A DNA stretch of 64,000 bases from Megalobrama amblycephala. Its lineage: Eukaryota; Chordata; Actinopteri; Cypriniformes; Xenocyprididae. The first letter of the stretch is position 1; each line of letters opens with the position of its first letter. Of this stretch, positions 22,791 through 34,379 are shown one piece after another. Where the stretch lies: contig NC_063050.1 of the NCBI RefSeq assembly GCF_018812025.1, positions 12,255,037 to 12,319,036 of the forward strand, in the 5' to 3' direction. The notes under the pieces are model-generated. The model had not been told where the DNA came from. It saw nothing but the letters and a program-made list of their open reading frames with translations, and did not search any database. Both the position numbers and the translations under genes were made by a program.

Positions 22791-23731
22791 CCCCAGTGTT
22801 AAATATCATTGCGCCTGCTGCACTCATGGTACGGCAGCAAAGTTTCTTGATCATTACTCCAGAATGAGAGTATAGTTCCTAGCCATATCAGCCTAGAAAA
22901 TCACAACTTTTTTCATTTTCTGTCGGTCTTAGTACACGATGTAACTACAGAAGAGTCAAGTTTTAAATAGGAAAAATATCGAAAATCTTTGGTCATTTTT
23001 TTGAGCGAGATGCTAACGGTCTAATCAGATTCAATGAACTATGCTAATGTAGAGCCCTTCTAAATTTAAGGTTTTATTTTTTATAAAAGATCTTAATGGG
23101 AGATTATTATTTTTTTTATTGAAAAGAAAAGTGTTATAAAAGTTATTTGCTTTTGTGATCAAGTGTGTTTGAATATTTGAGTGTGGATTCACATTTGTGA
23201 TCACAACCATTATTATTTTTTTTATTTTGGGGGTGAAGTTATTTGCAAAGTAATTCATATTTTGTTTGTGTACAAAGTTTTAATGCTGTTAAAATTTGGG
23301 GGAAAATTACAGAAAATGTATTTTTATTTCATTGGAAATTTGTTTAACCAATGAGGTGCTCTCATGGTGACCCCTCGAGTTCGAGGGGCGGAGTCAAGAG
23401 AGATGGGAAAAATAATACAGCTTGATGTTGTCGGTAGAGAGTTGAATGAGGATTAGTAAACAAAACAAAAAAGACTGAGCTCAACGATTTTAACAGTTAA
23501 GAGACTGTAAGAACTGAATATCCAAAAAGACTGAGTTTAGAAAGGGATTTATTTTTGTTTTTGAAAAGGCGATTGAACTAACAAAAGTGATCGAAAGTGT
23601 CTGAGAAGTGTGCACTGATGACAGAGTGATCGGAAGGAGAGATCAAAGCTGCTGTGTTGCCGTGACAAATCGGGATTTGTTCGTGGATGGAGAAGTCTGG
23701 ACGTGTTGTTCGTCGTCGCTGGATGCCTCCA
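22791..23731. other. intergenic, no gene seen
   Basis: AT-rich sequence. Nothing between the orphan GIMAP-like 3' block and the foldback element at 23732 shows splice-bounded coding or a recognised repeat. Confidence 0.45.
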
Positions 23732-23919
23732 GGGTCCGTGTATCTTTTGGTCATTCGTTTTTTGATTTAATAATGAAATCGGAAAATGAAAAACGGCACC
23801 TTTTTCGTTTTTCATTTTTTTCAAACAAAACGAAAAACAAGAATTCGGCTTGATTTTTCGTTTTTCGTTCAGGGGTAGAAAATGAATAAACAACTTGAAT
23901 ATTTGATCTCAACATGTGG

Positions 23920-25682
23920 CAAGTATAGGTCTCTGCGGAACAAAAGAGGGGCGTCTCCCAATTTTGGGGTGTTTTCTAACTGAGAGAGGTATTTATAACG
24001 ATCCAACCAAAAAAGTACGGAAGCCGGGATATGCGTTTTTTTAAAGTACGAAAGGCCATTCATTATTTTTTTTTTTTTTTCTTGTTTTCTTATGATTACA
24101 ACTACTTTTTTAATGTTTAGAGATAATGAAAAATAAATAAAATATTGCTGCATGCTTGACTTCCGTAACAGGGAAACTATGCGTTTTTCCCGAGTGCCTG
24201 CCTAGACATATGGAAACATTTTACTATAATACATTCATTTATTTTGAAGAGTATGAACTATTTTACAGGACCTGTAGCTTATAGCTCGAGAGGGCGAAAT
24301 ATATGATTTATGCAAATTTTATTAGCCTACTCCGTTTTTTTAGTGCTAGTTATTTATTTATTTTATTATTATTATTTTGCATAAACTAGCCTACGAATTA
24401 TAATGACACGGGATGTAATTTTGTCACAATGGCTATATATTTTACATAGACAAATAGTCATTTGTCTGAACTTATCCAGTCGGCGTCATTTGGTTGGACA
24501 TGGGGTGTAAAAATACAATAGTAATTGATAGTAAATAGTGTTTTTGAACCAGTAAATTGTAGTATACTGTATATTATAGTATTTACAACACTTTGTTAAT
24601 GAATGCTACAGCATAGGCTGTAGACAGTAGCCTACTTTAGTTTTTACTACAGTTAGCTGCGTGTATTGTAGTATAATATAGTTTAAAGAAAACTTAGTAC
24701 AGTAACATAATTTGTTTATATTATAGTTGTTATATTACCACAGCAATAGCCTATAGAATTACCACAACAAATTAATTCAAGTATGGTTCAAAAACACTAG
24801 GCCTATAGTATTTACTATAAATTACTACGGTATTTTTTCACCTCAAATAGTTTCTTAAGGCTAGATCCTTCTTGTGCTACAAGTCTTGTTTAATAATTGA
24901 TGCTCTTCAATATGAATAACGCAGAAGAGCAGGCACGCGATCAACAGCCTATTTTATTTAATCTCTCGCATGCCAAATTTCATGTGCATAGTGTAAACCT
25001 TCGTCATAAAAGCTATATAGTATTATATATATTATATATATATAATATTAAAATGACATAACCACTGCACTATTTCAACAGACAAGCAGAGAGAATACGT
25101 ATAGACAGTGCTTGTGATATAATTAACTTTAATTTTAAGTGTTTGTTTTTTATAGGCTATCAACCACAGAAACATGACTGCCTCAGCGTATATTGTATAA
25201 GTATAAGCTTTATATGCATTAAATAAGACTACTGACTTACTGACCTTGTGTAAACTTTAAAAAAAAAAAAAATTGTTAACCTGAAATTATGACTCTGAAG
25301 ACTTTAAACATTATAATCATTTTATTGACCACAGACACTGTGCCACAACCTAATGGCAAAACTAAAACAAATCAAGTGACTAACAGATACATCAAATAGA
25401 ATAGCGAATGTTAGCTAATAATAGTTATCGCTAGAAGTGAGTGGAAGATTGCTTGGAGCTTTTTACAACGAGCTAGCAAGCATATTCACATAAAAGAAAC
25501 GTTAAACAACTTAAACAATACACTTACATTCATATACAATACATATCTCTTATTGTTTTTCTGGAAATATCCCACTCGATTTGAGCAAATCAGGTAAAGA
25601 GGTTGAAAAACACCTATTCCCGTTGTGACAACACCCCAAAGTTGGGAACCGCCCCTTTTTGTTCCGCAGAGACCTCCTTCTC
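23920..25682. mobile_element. nested insertion in left arm of foldback copy 1
   Basis: The left arm of copy 1 is interrupted. ACATGTGG occurs at 23912-23919 and again at 25683-25690, an 8-bp duplication of sequence that is single in the right arm. The inserted DNA has inverted ends AGGTCTCTGCGGAACAAAAG and GTTCCGCAGAGACCT followed by matching CCCCAA..TTGGGG words. It holds no transposase, so it is probably a non-autonomous hAT-like element. Confidence 0.6.
24521..24826. repeat. 306-bp inverted-repeat element inside the nested insertion
   Basis: The ends GTAATTGATAGTAAATAGTG (then TTTTTGAACC) and GGTTCAAAAACACTAGG..ATTTACTATAAATTAC are inverted copies. The interior is rich in TAGTA/TACTA words. 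This is a third level of nesting within copy 1. No target duplication could be assigned. Confidence 0.5.
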
Positions 25683-26867
25683 ACATGTGGGCGGGAATGA
25701 AACGCCCCTTTCCGCTGATTGGTCAACCAAACATTAAACTGTGCCGTCATCAGTTCTTCCGCAGTTCAGAGCAGCAGAATAATAGTCCTTCACTGCGATG
25801 GATTTAACGCGTTTATTGCAACTATATAATCACTTTTAAATTTACATTTAATCTTAATCTCTGTCTCTTGATCTCTATCTCTCAAACAGCCAGACTAACG
25901 AATGACTTGAGACACAAATCGAGGCAGAGCCTGTAGACAAGGCTTTCTTCTGTGTCCATAAAAACGCGTGTTTACTTCGCACCTGCACTCACAACTACAG
26001 CCAATAGCTTTGACACACTGCCTGTTTTATTATTGCTGACCACCATCGTAGTTAATATTCACAGCACATCTATTATAGTTCTATTATGATTTTTATTCAG
26101 TCAACAGATGGATATCATAATGCCATTATCTAATGTTTCAGTGATTGACTTTAGTGAAATATGAATTTGACATAACGATTTTACGGTGAACTTGTTTGAG
26201 TTATATGAATAAAACCCTGAAATAAGACTTTGTACAATAAACCAGAGATGGAAGGTATTTATATTTAATGCCATCTACCAGTGTCAGAAATTAACTTAAA
26301 TGGGACAAATGATTTTCAGGGTTTTTTTTTTTTACCTTTATATATAATTTATTTCCTAATCTTATTAAATATTTATGCTATCTATAATGTTAAATTCTTA
26401 AATGTAGTCAAATAAATTAGAATAATATGTAACTAGGCTGTTACCAATTATCAGTCAACTGCATGATGCTTTCAGATGTAGCTACTTACAGTAAATACAT
26501 TTACACATTAATTACAACAGTATAATATAATGAGATTAATATTTTAAACAACATTTTTATTCAGAAATATGAAATGACAAGATGAAATAATACTTGGATT
26601 ATGAAAGTAATATCGCCACTAGGTGGCGGTAAGTCATTGTGTTAAAGAAGGAGTCATTTATTCATTTGTCGATTCGTTCAAAGCGCTGGTTCATTCAGGA
26701 ATAAAATCAAGTGGCTCTCTATATTACTTGGTCACTGAATCATCGTCTATATTAATGGGTTGTTCAAAGACTCTTATTCATTCAGGAATGAAACAACTCC
26801 GTGTGCATACTGCGAGTCAGTCGCACAACTGTTCTTTGACTTTATTTGCTTTGGAAATAACCGTTCT

Positions 26868-26977
26868 GGGGTGCGTTTCCCGAAAGCATCGTTGGTGAAC
26901 TATGGTCGTAAGTCCCATTGAACTCTATTGGTAACGACGGAACTTACGACCATAGTTCGCTTTGGGAAACGCACCCC
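26868..26977. mobile_element. 110-bp palindromic MITE
   Basis: GGGGTGCGTTTCCCGAAAGC and the inverted GGGAAACGCACCCC bound a nearly complete palindrome whose arms also share GAACTATGGTCGTAAGT. A diverged relative is visible near 62030-62132. It lies in the central part of foldback copy 1. Confidence 0.7.
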
Positions 26978-27796
26978 TGTCTGCCATCCGTTAGCCGGCC
27001 AATACTTAATATTAATTAGGTAATCTCAGCGTATTGCCTAAAACAAAAGGGTTTTTTGTTTTGTTTTGTTTTTTTGAAAATTTGTTAAAAACCACAGTAG
27101 AGCTATATACTATTTTTGGCGGCTGTTACAGAAACATTTTTACAAAAAAATTCTGATTAAACCTTGAGATTTGAAGTATTAGATAGCTTTGATATTTGCA
27201 CCACTACAATGACAATAATTATTAATTTCTGATAGAAATGCAATATTAATCGGTAGTTATTAATAGAATAACGAGACACAAACCTTTACATTCAATCGCG
27301 TTTGGTCCCATTTATTTTTGATCACAGTGCATACTGCATACACATACAAACTTTAAGTCCAAAAGTGCGCACATTTGTAGAAATGAACATTTACCTCAGA
27401 TTTCATTAGATACTTTTTACAGTCTATGATTAGATAGAATAAGCCGGGCCGTACACAGGGTTTCATATTTGCCGAGGTCAGAAAATGTAGTTTCCTAGGG
27501 GGGTACGGGGGCATGCTCCCCCGAAAATTTAGATTTCCCTGGTGTACATATGTACATTTTAAGGCCAACAAATTGGATAACAATTTAAAACCATGTCAAC
27601 AAATAAATGCATGCACAGTTTTGAGGCAGCTTTAATCGCATGTTTGGTAATTTCATGACTTAACTTACAACAGAACAACGACGGTCATTGCTCATAGTTT
27701 CTTTTGCGATTTATTTAAGCTATAATAAAGTAATTAAATGCAGCGCGCGCAGGCGCATTTGCTCATGCAATTCTTGAGTGCGCGCCGCTATCTCTG

Positions 27797-28372
27797 TAGC
27801 CTGACTACGTCAGACTTCCTACTTCCGCTCAATTTCATTTCGCTTCTGTACTCAGTCTGATACAGCGTCAGAGCTTTGTGTTTGCCACCGGTCTGGAAAC
27901 AGCCGGGCCAATCAACGAACAGAGGGCGGGCTGAGAGCCGTGACGTAGATGCTAAGCGCCGAGTTTTACATTGTAGGTTAGAGAAATCGAAAACCGAAAC
28001 GACCGCGGAAATGGGAAACGAGACACGGGATGCAAACTTCGGGATGCATTAACTTCGCATAATCTGCAAAAGTCGTTTACAGCCATGTTCACTCCGGTAT
28101 TTCGCTCACATCATCATGTGTTTACAACAGGTTTACAGTGGAAGTTCAATCATAGATTTGAGTTAGATGCATGATGTCTGTGCTTCGATGCGGCTGTACA
28201 GGCGGATAACATACGTCATAACTAAACGTATCTGATTGGCTTATGGGTAACCAATGATTTTAAACTTCAGACAAGCGTCCCCTAGCGAGAGAGAAAACAC
28301 TTCTCTATTATGCCATTCCAGACTCTGTCTACGAAGCAAAGAGAAGTAGCAGAGTCTGGTATTACCAGGCTA
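27797..28372. mobile_element. 576-bp element, TAGCCTG ends, 9-bp TSD
   Basis: Ends TAGCCTG and CAGGCTA are inverted, with further pairing inward (CAGACTT..AGAGTCTG). CTATCTCTG flanks both sides exactly (27788-27796 and 28373-28381). The interior has no transposase frame. A 9-bp duplication would fit Mutator-like more than hAT elements, but the call is open. Confidence 0.65.
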
Positions 28373-29016
28373 CTATCTCTGTGCTGTCGCGTGAGTTGCG
28401 CAGCGTTGCCACACAGATTTTGATAGGTGGTCAGCAATAATAAAACAGACAGTGTGTCAAAGGTATTTGCTATTAGGTAGTTGTGAGTGCAGGTGCGAAG
28501 TAAATTGTTATTTCTGAGATAAACTAGTATAATGATTATAATATTTCTGAGCTAAACACGCGTTTTTATGGACACACAGAAGAAAGCCTCTACAGGCTCT
28601 GCCTCGATTTGTGTCTCAAATCATTCGTTAGTCTGGCTGTTTGAGAGATAGAGATCAAGAGATAGAGATAAATGTAAATTTAAAAGTGATTAGTTGCAAT
28701 AAACGCGTTAAATCCATCGCAGCGAAGGACTATTATTCTGCTGAGCTGAACAGCGGAAGAACTGATGACGGCACAGTTTAATGTTTGGTTGACCAATCAG
28801 CGGAAAGGGGCGTTTCATTCCCGCCCACATGTTGAGATCAAATATTCAAGTTGTTTATTCATTTTCTACCCCTGAACGAAAAACGAAAAATCAAGCCGAA
28901 TTCTTGTTTTTCGTTTTGTTTGAAAAAAATGAAAAACGAAAAAGGTGCCGTTTTTCATTTTCCGATTTCATTATTAAATCAAAAAACGAATGACCAAAAG
29001 ATACACGGACCCTCCA

Positions 29017-30003
29017 GTTTGCTGCTGTTCTTTCCTTTGTGCTTCCTGATTTTGGATCGGTAACGATTTGGAGTCGCGTTTCTCTGGATCTGTGAGTACT
29101 CAGTGTGGTGTCAAATTACAAAGAGCTCCAACATAGCGCGCCAACGAACAAACTAAAATCCCAGCTGGGTAGAATACATTACTTTGGGTTTATTGTGGTT
29201 TAATGTGATTTTCTGGACTTCATGTGAATTGTGATTTAATTGATTGAATTTCATTTGAAGAGAAAGGAGGAAAAAACAACGACTCAAAAGAGTTCCAGTT
29301 TTAATAAATGCATGTTTATTGTTCAGTTCACATCCTGATGTTTTTTTTTGTTTGTTTTTCTACTTCCACTGTTTTATTACAAAACACTAAACTAACACTT
29401 ATAAGTGATATCTGAAGATCTGGGTTTTTTTATGTAAACTGAGTAAATTTAGAAATGTGCTTCTCACCAGGTTATTGTTAATTTAGAAGTTCCCCTAGAT
29501 ATAATTCTCATATTTTTGAGCCATATTTATTGGTGAGAGGGCTACACTAAGCTATGCTAAAAGTGGTACCGTCAGACTTAATCTAAACCCAGTCTGTGAA
29601 ACCAGGCCTCTGTTTATATAATCCACACTCAGAGTGTTAGAAATGTAACACTGAAGCAGTGCTAAAGTTAATAGGATAAATGAGTGATTATTTGAGTGAT
29701 GATTTTAGCTTTACATAACTAACACAATAATTATAACTGACTCACAGCCATAATCTTAGATATAATCAACTGAAGATAAAGATAAGTGCAGTGTATGTTT
29801 TAAAAACATGCCTTGAAAACATTACTGGTGTGCATCTGGAGACAAAACACTGGCACTGACATAGGCTATTTTAATATATGTTAGTAAAAGTTGCTTCCAG
29901 TTAAAACAACTCAAACATTTATTTAAGTCTGGGACTAGCTTAAGCCTTGGGCGTGAGGGTGTTAATTTAACACTGGGGGTTTTGCTGTGTAATGATGGGA
30001 CTT
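29017..30003. other. 3' flank of GIMAP copy B
   Basis: No coding exon is seen. The part from about 29620 carries AGTGTTAGAAATGTAACACTGAAGCAGTGC and GGTGTTAATTTAACACTGGG, the same TTAACACTG palindrome-type repeats found at 35551-36491 and in the G remnant (50040-50345). The stretch next to the stop aligns with the 3' side of remnant G. Confidence 0.5.
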
Positions 30004-31402
30004 TTACTCACTTTTATGTTTTTTTCTAAGGTTATATTTTCTTAAAAAATACACTCCAGCGCCAGCTGCTACTCCTACTGCTGCCGCTGCTCCTAATCCT
30101 CCCTCTACTGCTGCTACTCCTGCTGCTCCTAACCCTCCTAACCCTCCCGCTACTGCTGCTCCTGCCGCTCCTAACCCTCCTGCTGCTGCTTCAGCAACAT
30201 TGCACTTACTCGGAAGCTCTTTCTGAGTCTCCTTATAGTCCTGCTCAGTGTATCTCCTGTATCCATTTTTCTCTCTCAGTGTTTTTATCTTTTCCAGAAG
30301 CTCAGTGACTTGAGATCGATCTTTGTCTTTGTTGTTAAAAACGTGATAATGTCCTGAACACTGATCAGCTACAGACCGCAGTGCTTCACATTTACTCAGG
30401 TATTCCTCTATTGACACATGTAACTGGTCTCCATGAGTAAAGAGCATTATTGTGTGTTTTAAGACCTTTGCTCCAAAATTCTCCTGGATCCATTGCACAG
30501 CTTCTCTTTTGGCCTTTGTGAATGTGTCACCCAGTTTGATCACCAGCAGAAACACATCAAGATTTATATCCTGTAATATCTTCTCTATTTCAGTTTGAGC
30601 ATCTGTGATCTTCACCGATGTATCAGAGAGTCCTACAGTGTCAATCACTGTGATTGTTTGATCATTCACCTCTGTTTGTGCTGATTCACAGAACTTGGTC
30701 ACAGCCTCAGGAGAAAAATCTTCTTTAAATGGTTTTTTAACTCCACCTATGATGGTGTTTCCTGACGCACTCTTTCCTGATCCAGTCGAGCCCAACAGCA
30801 TAATATTCACATCTGACACTGTAAATAAGATGAACAGACAGGTATATGGATGGATGGATGGATGGATGGATTGATGCATGGATGGATGGATGGATGGATG
30901 AATGGATGGATGGATGGCTCAGTACTTACTAACAGGCGGTTTATCCATGCTTGCTCTCCGACGTTTTTTCCCTCTGTCGTAAGAAAACACTTTGTTAAAG
31001 GATAAAATCGATATTTCTGCTTCATGATACAAGATCTGTTGTCGACTCTTGCCATGAATTTTCAATTGACTAAGAATGATCAAAAATCTTCATCCATGGT
31101 CTTTGACTGCATTAATTTCAGCTTCATCTTTTTCTTAATGGATTAAAATAAAATAATAATTAAAAAAACAAAAAAACATTTAAATAATAATAATAAACAT
31201 TTAAACTATTGAACAGTTGTTCTAATGAACACATTTTAGTTAACTTTATTTAATGTCTTAATTTAATAATCTGTACTATTCAAACATGATGCCTTGTTTA
31301 CTCAGAAAACCCAGGATTAATGGATTGGTTTGAGTACCTGGCGGGCTGATTCTTAATAGACTTTTCAGTAATGTCCTCCATTTCTGCAGTTATCTTTCTC
31401 AT
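30004..31402 (-). CDS. GIMAP family GTPase, type I, copy B (intact)
   Basis: Three coding exons, 31402-31338, 30973-30930 and 30818-30004, join in phase to 307 codons. The first starts at ATG AGA, directly after an in-frame TGA, and ends at CCAG|GTACTC; an ATG 18 bases 5' opens only a six-codon uORF. Residues 23-31 read GKKRRRASM, a basic motif with a basophilic-kinase-like RRAS. The G domain has GSTGSGKS (46-53), DTVG (96-99) and FTHGDQL (163-169; the usual Lys of G4 is absent). From about 230 the tail is almost only Ala, Gly, Val and Leu ([20 protein letters not shown] onward), then [11 protein letters not shown]. GIMAPs are nucleotide-binding proteins of membranes in immune cells; the tail probably inserts in or lies on a membrane. 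If the first exon is not used, the protein starts at ATG 30948 (277 residues). Confidence 0.85.
30844..30918. repeat. GGAT tetranucleotide tract in copy B intron
   Basis: Repeated GGAT/ATGG units lie between the donor of the 44-nt exon and the G-domain exon of copy B, at the same relative place as the GATA tract of copy A. Confidence 0.9.
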
Positions 31403-32693
31403 TCAGCCTTTTCTCAAAGTCATCTTGAATGTTGAATTGTCAATACAGCTGAAAAATATGAGAGAACATCATATAAACTGACTTCGTAAATTTATGTTGA
31501 TTTTATGTTGATATTTTCTAAAATGTTTTTGTTGTAACTCACCATTATGATGATCAGTGTTCATTTGATTGGGCACTTTGTACTTCCTCCTATTGATGCA
31601 ACAAGAAATTTGTTGTTAACACTGATGTGATGAACACCTTGGAAAATTTTTAACATCTTGCAATTGATCATGCTTGAGTCACACACTTCATTCAGCATGA
31701 AATACACAACAATAGTAAACATTACATTTTATTCAAAGTAAATTATCAAGTACTCTCTACAGTTATTTGTATTGACTAGATCTCTTGTGTAAGTGAACTA
31801 TACTAATAAGCTTTTGTCAGTACAACATATTATTCCTATTTCACTTAATTTTTTTCTTGATGTTTTTTTTAGTAAAATAATTATTTCATGATTTGAGTAA
31901 ATTGATTTATTATATTACTTCTGGAAATTACCATTTTTGTTTACAGTGGCTCTGGTATGTAATTGCTAATACTAAAATTTGACAAACTGACATATGGCAA
32001 ACCACATTTCAAATTCTAGAAAGGTTAGAGATTCAGAGAAGGCCATTTCTCTGAATTTGGGTGATTCTGTTGTAGTGAAAGATTTCTCACCATCACCCTT
32101 CAAACACTATATTTACACAACTGATCCAGGGAAGAATTACTGTGTACTGTATACATAGTTAGGATAGTTAAAAAAAAACAAAAAAAAACATTTTTTTAAT
32201 CACTTATTTATTTTTAATGTTCTTCATGTGCTATCCATAGTTCATTAACCTTAACTGTCACTGTTTGCCATTATATAATTAAAACAATAATATCTTAGTC
32301 TAAACCTGAAATAATATTGACAAACACAAATTTACTTAGATTTCATATTTGTAGTTTTCTGGTTTTCAAGACAAATGACAGAGGAACAGTAATTTATTAA
32401 TTTGCAAGACTCATAAGGCATGTTCAAACATTTATTGTGAAATAAATAGAGCCAAAAAAAAAAATAATAATAATAATAATAAAAGAAAGAAAAGAAAAAA
32501 TCTTGTTCTTTTTGCATTTCTTTTATGTGTTTGTTAAGGGTTGAATTCAAGCCAGATACTGCCATTCCCAACATGTCCTCCAACCAATAAGACTATATAG
32601 ATTCCTTGAAATAAGACCCATAAAGTTGTGCCTCTTTCCAGGACACTTTCATTTTAATGCATTGTTCCCTTTTATCTGCATCATATTTCGGGT

Positions 32694-32830
32694 TTTGCGT
32701 AGCTCAATTGGCAGAGCATTGCAATTAATAACAATATGCAATCATGCGATTGTGGGTTCAATCCCAGGGAACGCATGTGTATATGCACTATAAATCACTA
32801 AGGGTAGGTTTAGGGATTGAGTGGGCGTAG
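32694..32830 (+). repeat. tRNA-derived SINE fragment
   Basis: TAGCTCAATTGGCAGAGCATT resembles a tRNA A box region and GTGGGTTCAATCCCAGGG a B box, spaced as in a tRNA-derived head with extra bases between. The cloverleaf is not complete and sequence typical of dispersed cyprinid repeats follows, so it is a SINE and not a tRNA gene. Confidence 0.6.
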
Positions 32831-33249
32831 TCATGAATACTATTTATTTATTTAGTATTTAGTTTTGCTAAATGGAAATAGGACAAATGGCGGGTAAGGG
32901 ACCATGTAAAAAGTCCACACATTGCATTTAAATGAACACACATTTTGATTGGTAACGACAGTCATACATCATTTCACGACACTGTCATTATTTTTACGCC
33001 CGCTAGAGGGCGCATGACTTTAAAACGTAAATATAGGTCGTAATAAAGTGCTTGAAAAACAACTTATAGGGTAATTTTTTTGCAGGAGGACAGTATCTTC
33101 ATTCTGCCCATACTACTTCTGAATAGGATGTCCATTTCATAAATTGTATGAACCTTATGAAAATAAATGGTTCAGGTCACTCAAACCATAGGCTATATGG
33201 GAATAGAATAGTCCTTATGTGGTCACCAATGAAGCCTGGGTGGAAAGTT

Positions 33250-33446
33250 TGGGTTACACTTTATTTTACAGTGCCGTAGTTGTAATTACTCAAATAACTA
33301 CTGAGTACTAATAATTAACTACATGTACTTACTATAGAGTTACAGTTAGGGTTAGGGTTTAGTTTAGGGTTAGTTGTAATTATGCATAATTTACTGTTAT
33401 TACTATAGTAAGTACATGTAGTAATGTGTAACGTAAAATAAAGTGT
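33250..33446. repeat. 197-bp inverted-repeat MITE
   Basis: GGGTTACACTTTATTTTAC and GTAACGTAAAATAAAGTG form imperfect inverted ends, and the interior is also mostly self-complementary (TACATGTACTTACTATAG vs CTATAGTAAGTACATGTA). It lies 160 bp downstream of GIMAP copy D. Confidence 0.65.
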
Positions 33447-33603
33447 TTCTAAAATTTGGTACTGCGCCCAAACAAAATCTTACTGAAAGCTCCATTTTTG
33501 AGATATCAATCTAAAATTTGAAGCACAACTTGATTAGATTTTATATTTTGGCTTTGGGGTCTGTTCCCCAGGGAAGGGAGTGACAGTTAAGGGGTTACGA
33601 CTG

Positions 33604-34379
33604 TTACTCATACAAAAAAACAATGCCAGTAAATGCCAGGAAATCATCTTCATGAGTAATTGACAATATATATTTAAAAAGTAAGTCACATGATCTGATA
33701 ATCCATAATACAGATTTGATATAATCTATAATACAGGTTTGATATAATCCATAAGCAAAACATGTTAAAACAAAAGCAACCAGTATTATCCCTATGTTGT
33801 CTCTCTGAGGTTTGTAGTATCCTCCATTTCTGTCGACTATTGTCTCGATCTTCTCCATCAGCTCACTGACTTGAGCTCCATTCTTCTTCTCCACATTATT
33901 GAAGACATGATATCTTTCTTTATATGCTTTCACTAACTTCATCAGCTCTGGGTTTTCCTGCAGAAATTCTTCTATTGGTTTGTTTAATTGATCAGCTCCA
34001 GTGAACAGCAGCATGGTGAATCTCTTAACTTCTTCTCCAAAGATCTCCTGTATCCATTCCACAGTGGTTTTCTCCTCTTTTGTGAATCTCCCGAGTCTGA
34101 TGACCAGCAGAAACACATGAGGACCAGGAGCAGACATCTTCAAACTCCTCTCAATCTCAGCCTTCAGATCTCCTTCAGTCATGGATGTGTGAAACAGTCC
34201 AGGTGTGTCGATCACTGAAATGTTTTTTGTTCCCTTCTTTGTTCTTTCTTGAACACATTTTTCAGTTGTAGACACAGGAAAGCGAGCTACTTCAAACACG
34301 TCTTTGCCCAGGATGGTGTTTCCTGCTGAACTCTTTCCTGATCCAGTCTTACCCAGCAGAACAATCCTCAGATTAGACA
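33604..34379 (-). CDS. GIMAP family GTPase, type II, copy D (G-domain exon)
   Basis: The large 3' exon starts after TTTCACAG with two bases of a split codon, the same acceptor and phase as copy C, and is open for 257 codons. It shows [37 protein letters not shown] and YHVFNN in order. A hydrophobic helix follows ([18 protein letters not shown]). Copy C ends about here, but D continues for some 45 residues with more hydrophobic sequence ([24 protein letters not shown]), as if an ancestral stop were lost. There is no ATG before the P-loop in the exon; the start must lie upstream. A GIMAP role as a membrane-bound immune GTPase is inferred from the family. Confidence 0.86.

Larger units (their letters stand above)
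23732..29012. mobile_element. 5.3-kb foldback DNA element, copy 1, 4-bp TSD
   Basis: The ends GGGTCCGTGTATCTTTTGGT and ACCAAAAGATACACGGACCC are exact inverted copies flanked by TCCA on both sides (23728-23731 and 29013-29016). Inverted homology extends about 570 bp: left 23732-23919 plus 25683-26044, right about 28427-29012. Outer arms are full of CGTTTTT/AAAAACG words. Inner arms carry CACATGTGGGCGGGAATG, CGCCCCTTTCC and GATTGGTCAA, a GC-box plus inverted CCAAT arrangement. The middle has no transposase but several nested small elements. A second, 2.7-kb copy is at 43077-45799. The superfamily is not identified. Confidence 0.82.
31403..33603. other. upstream region of copy B and spacer to copy D
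   Basis: A possible non-coding 5' exon ends at a GTGAGT donor near 31545 (AATG|GTGAGT on the minus strand). Most of the rest is AT-rich spacer with a SINE-like piece and a small inverted repeat, annotated separately. No further coding segment was found. Confidence 0.4.

Noticed and set aside
23549..23893. 114-codon frame mirrored at 28851-29063
   Set aside because: The apparent conservation is due to the inverted arms of the foldback element, not to a protein.
26623..26898. 91-codon plus-strand frame
   Set aside because: It covers dispersed repeat sequence and ends in the 110-bp MITE inside foldback copy 1.
30807..31055. minus-strand frame with SIHPSIHP repeats
   Set aside because: It reads through the GGAT tract of the GIMAP copy B intron in another frame.
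32694..32775. possible tRNA gene
   Set aside because: A- and B-box-like sequences are present but the arms do not fold into a full cloverleaf and SINE-like sequence follows.
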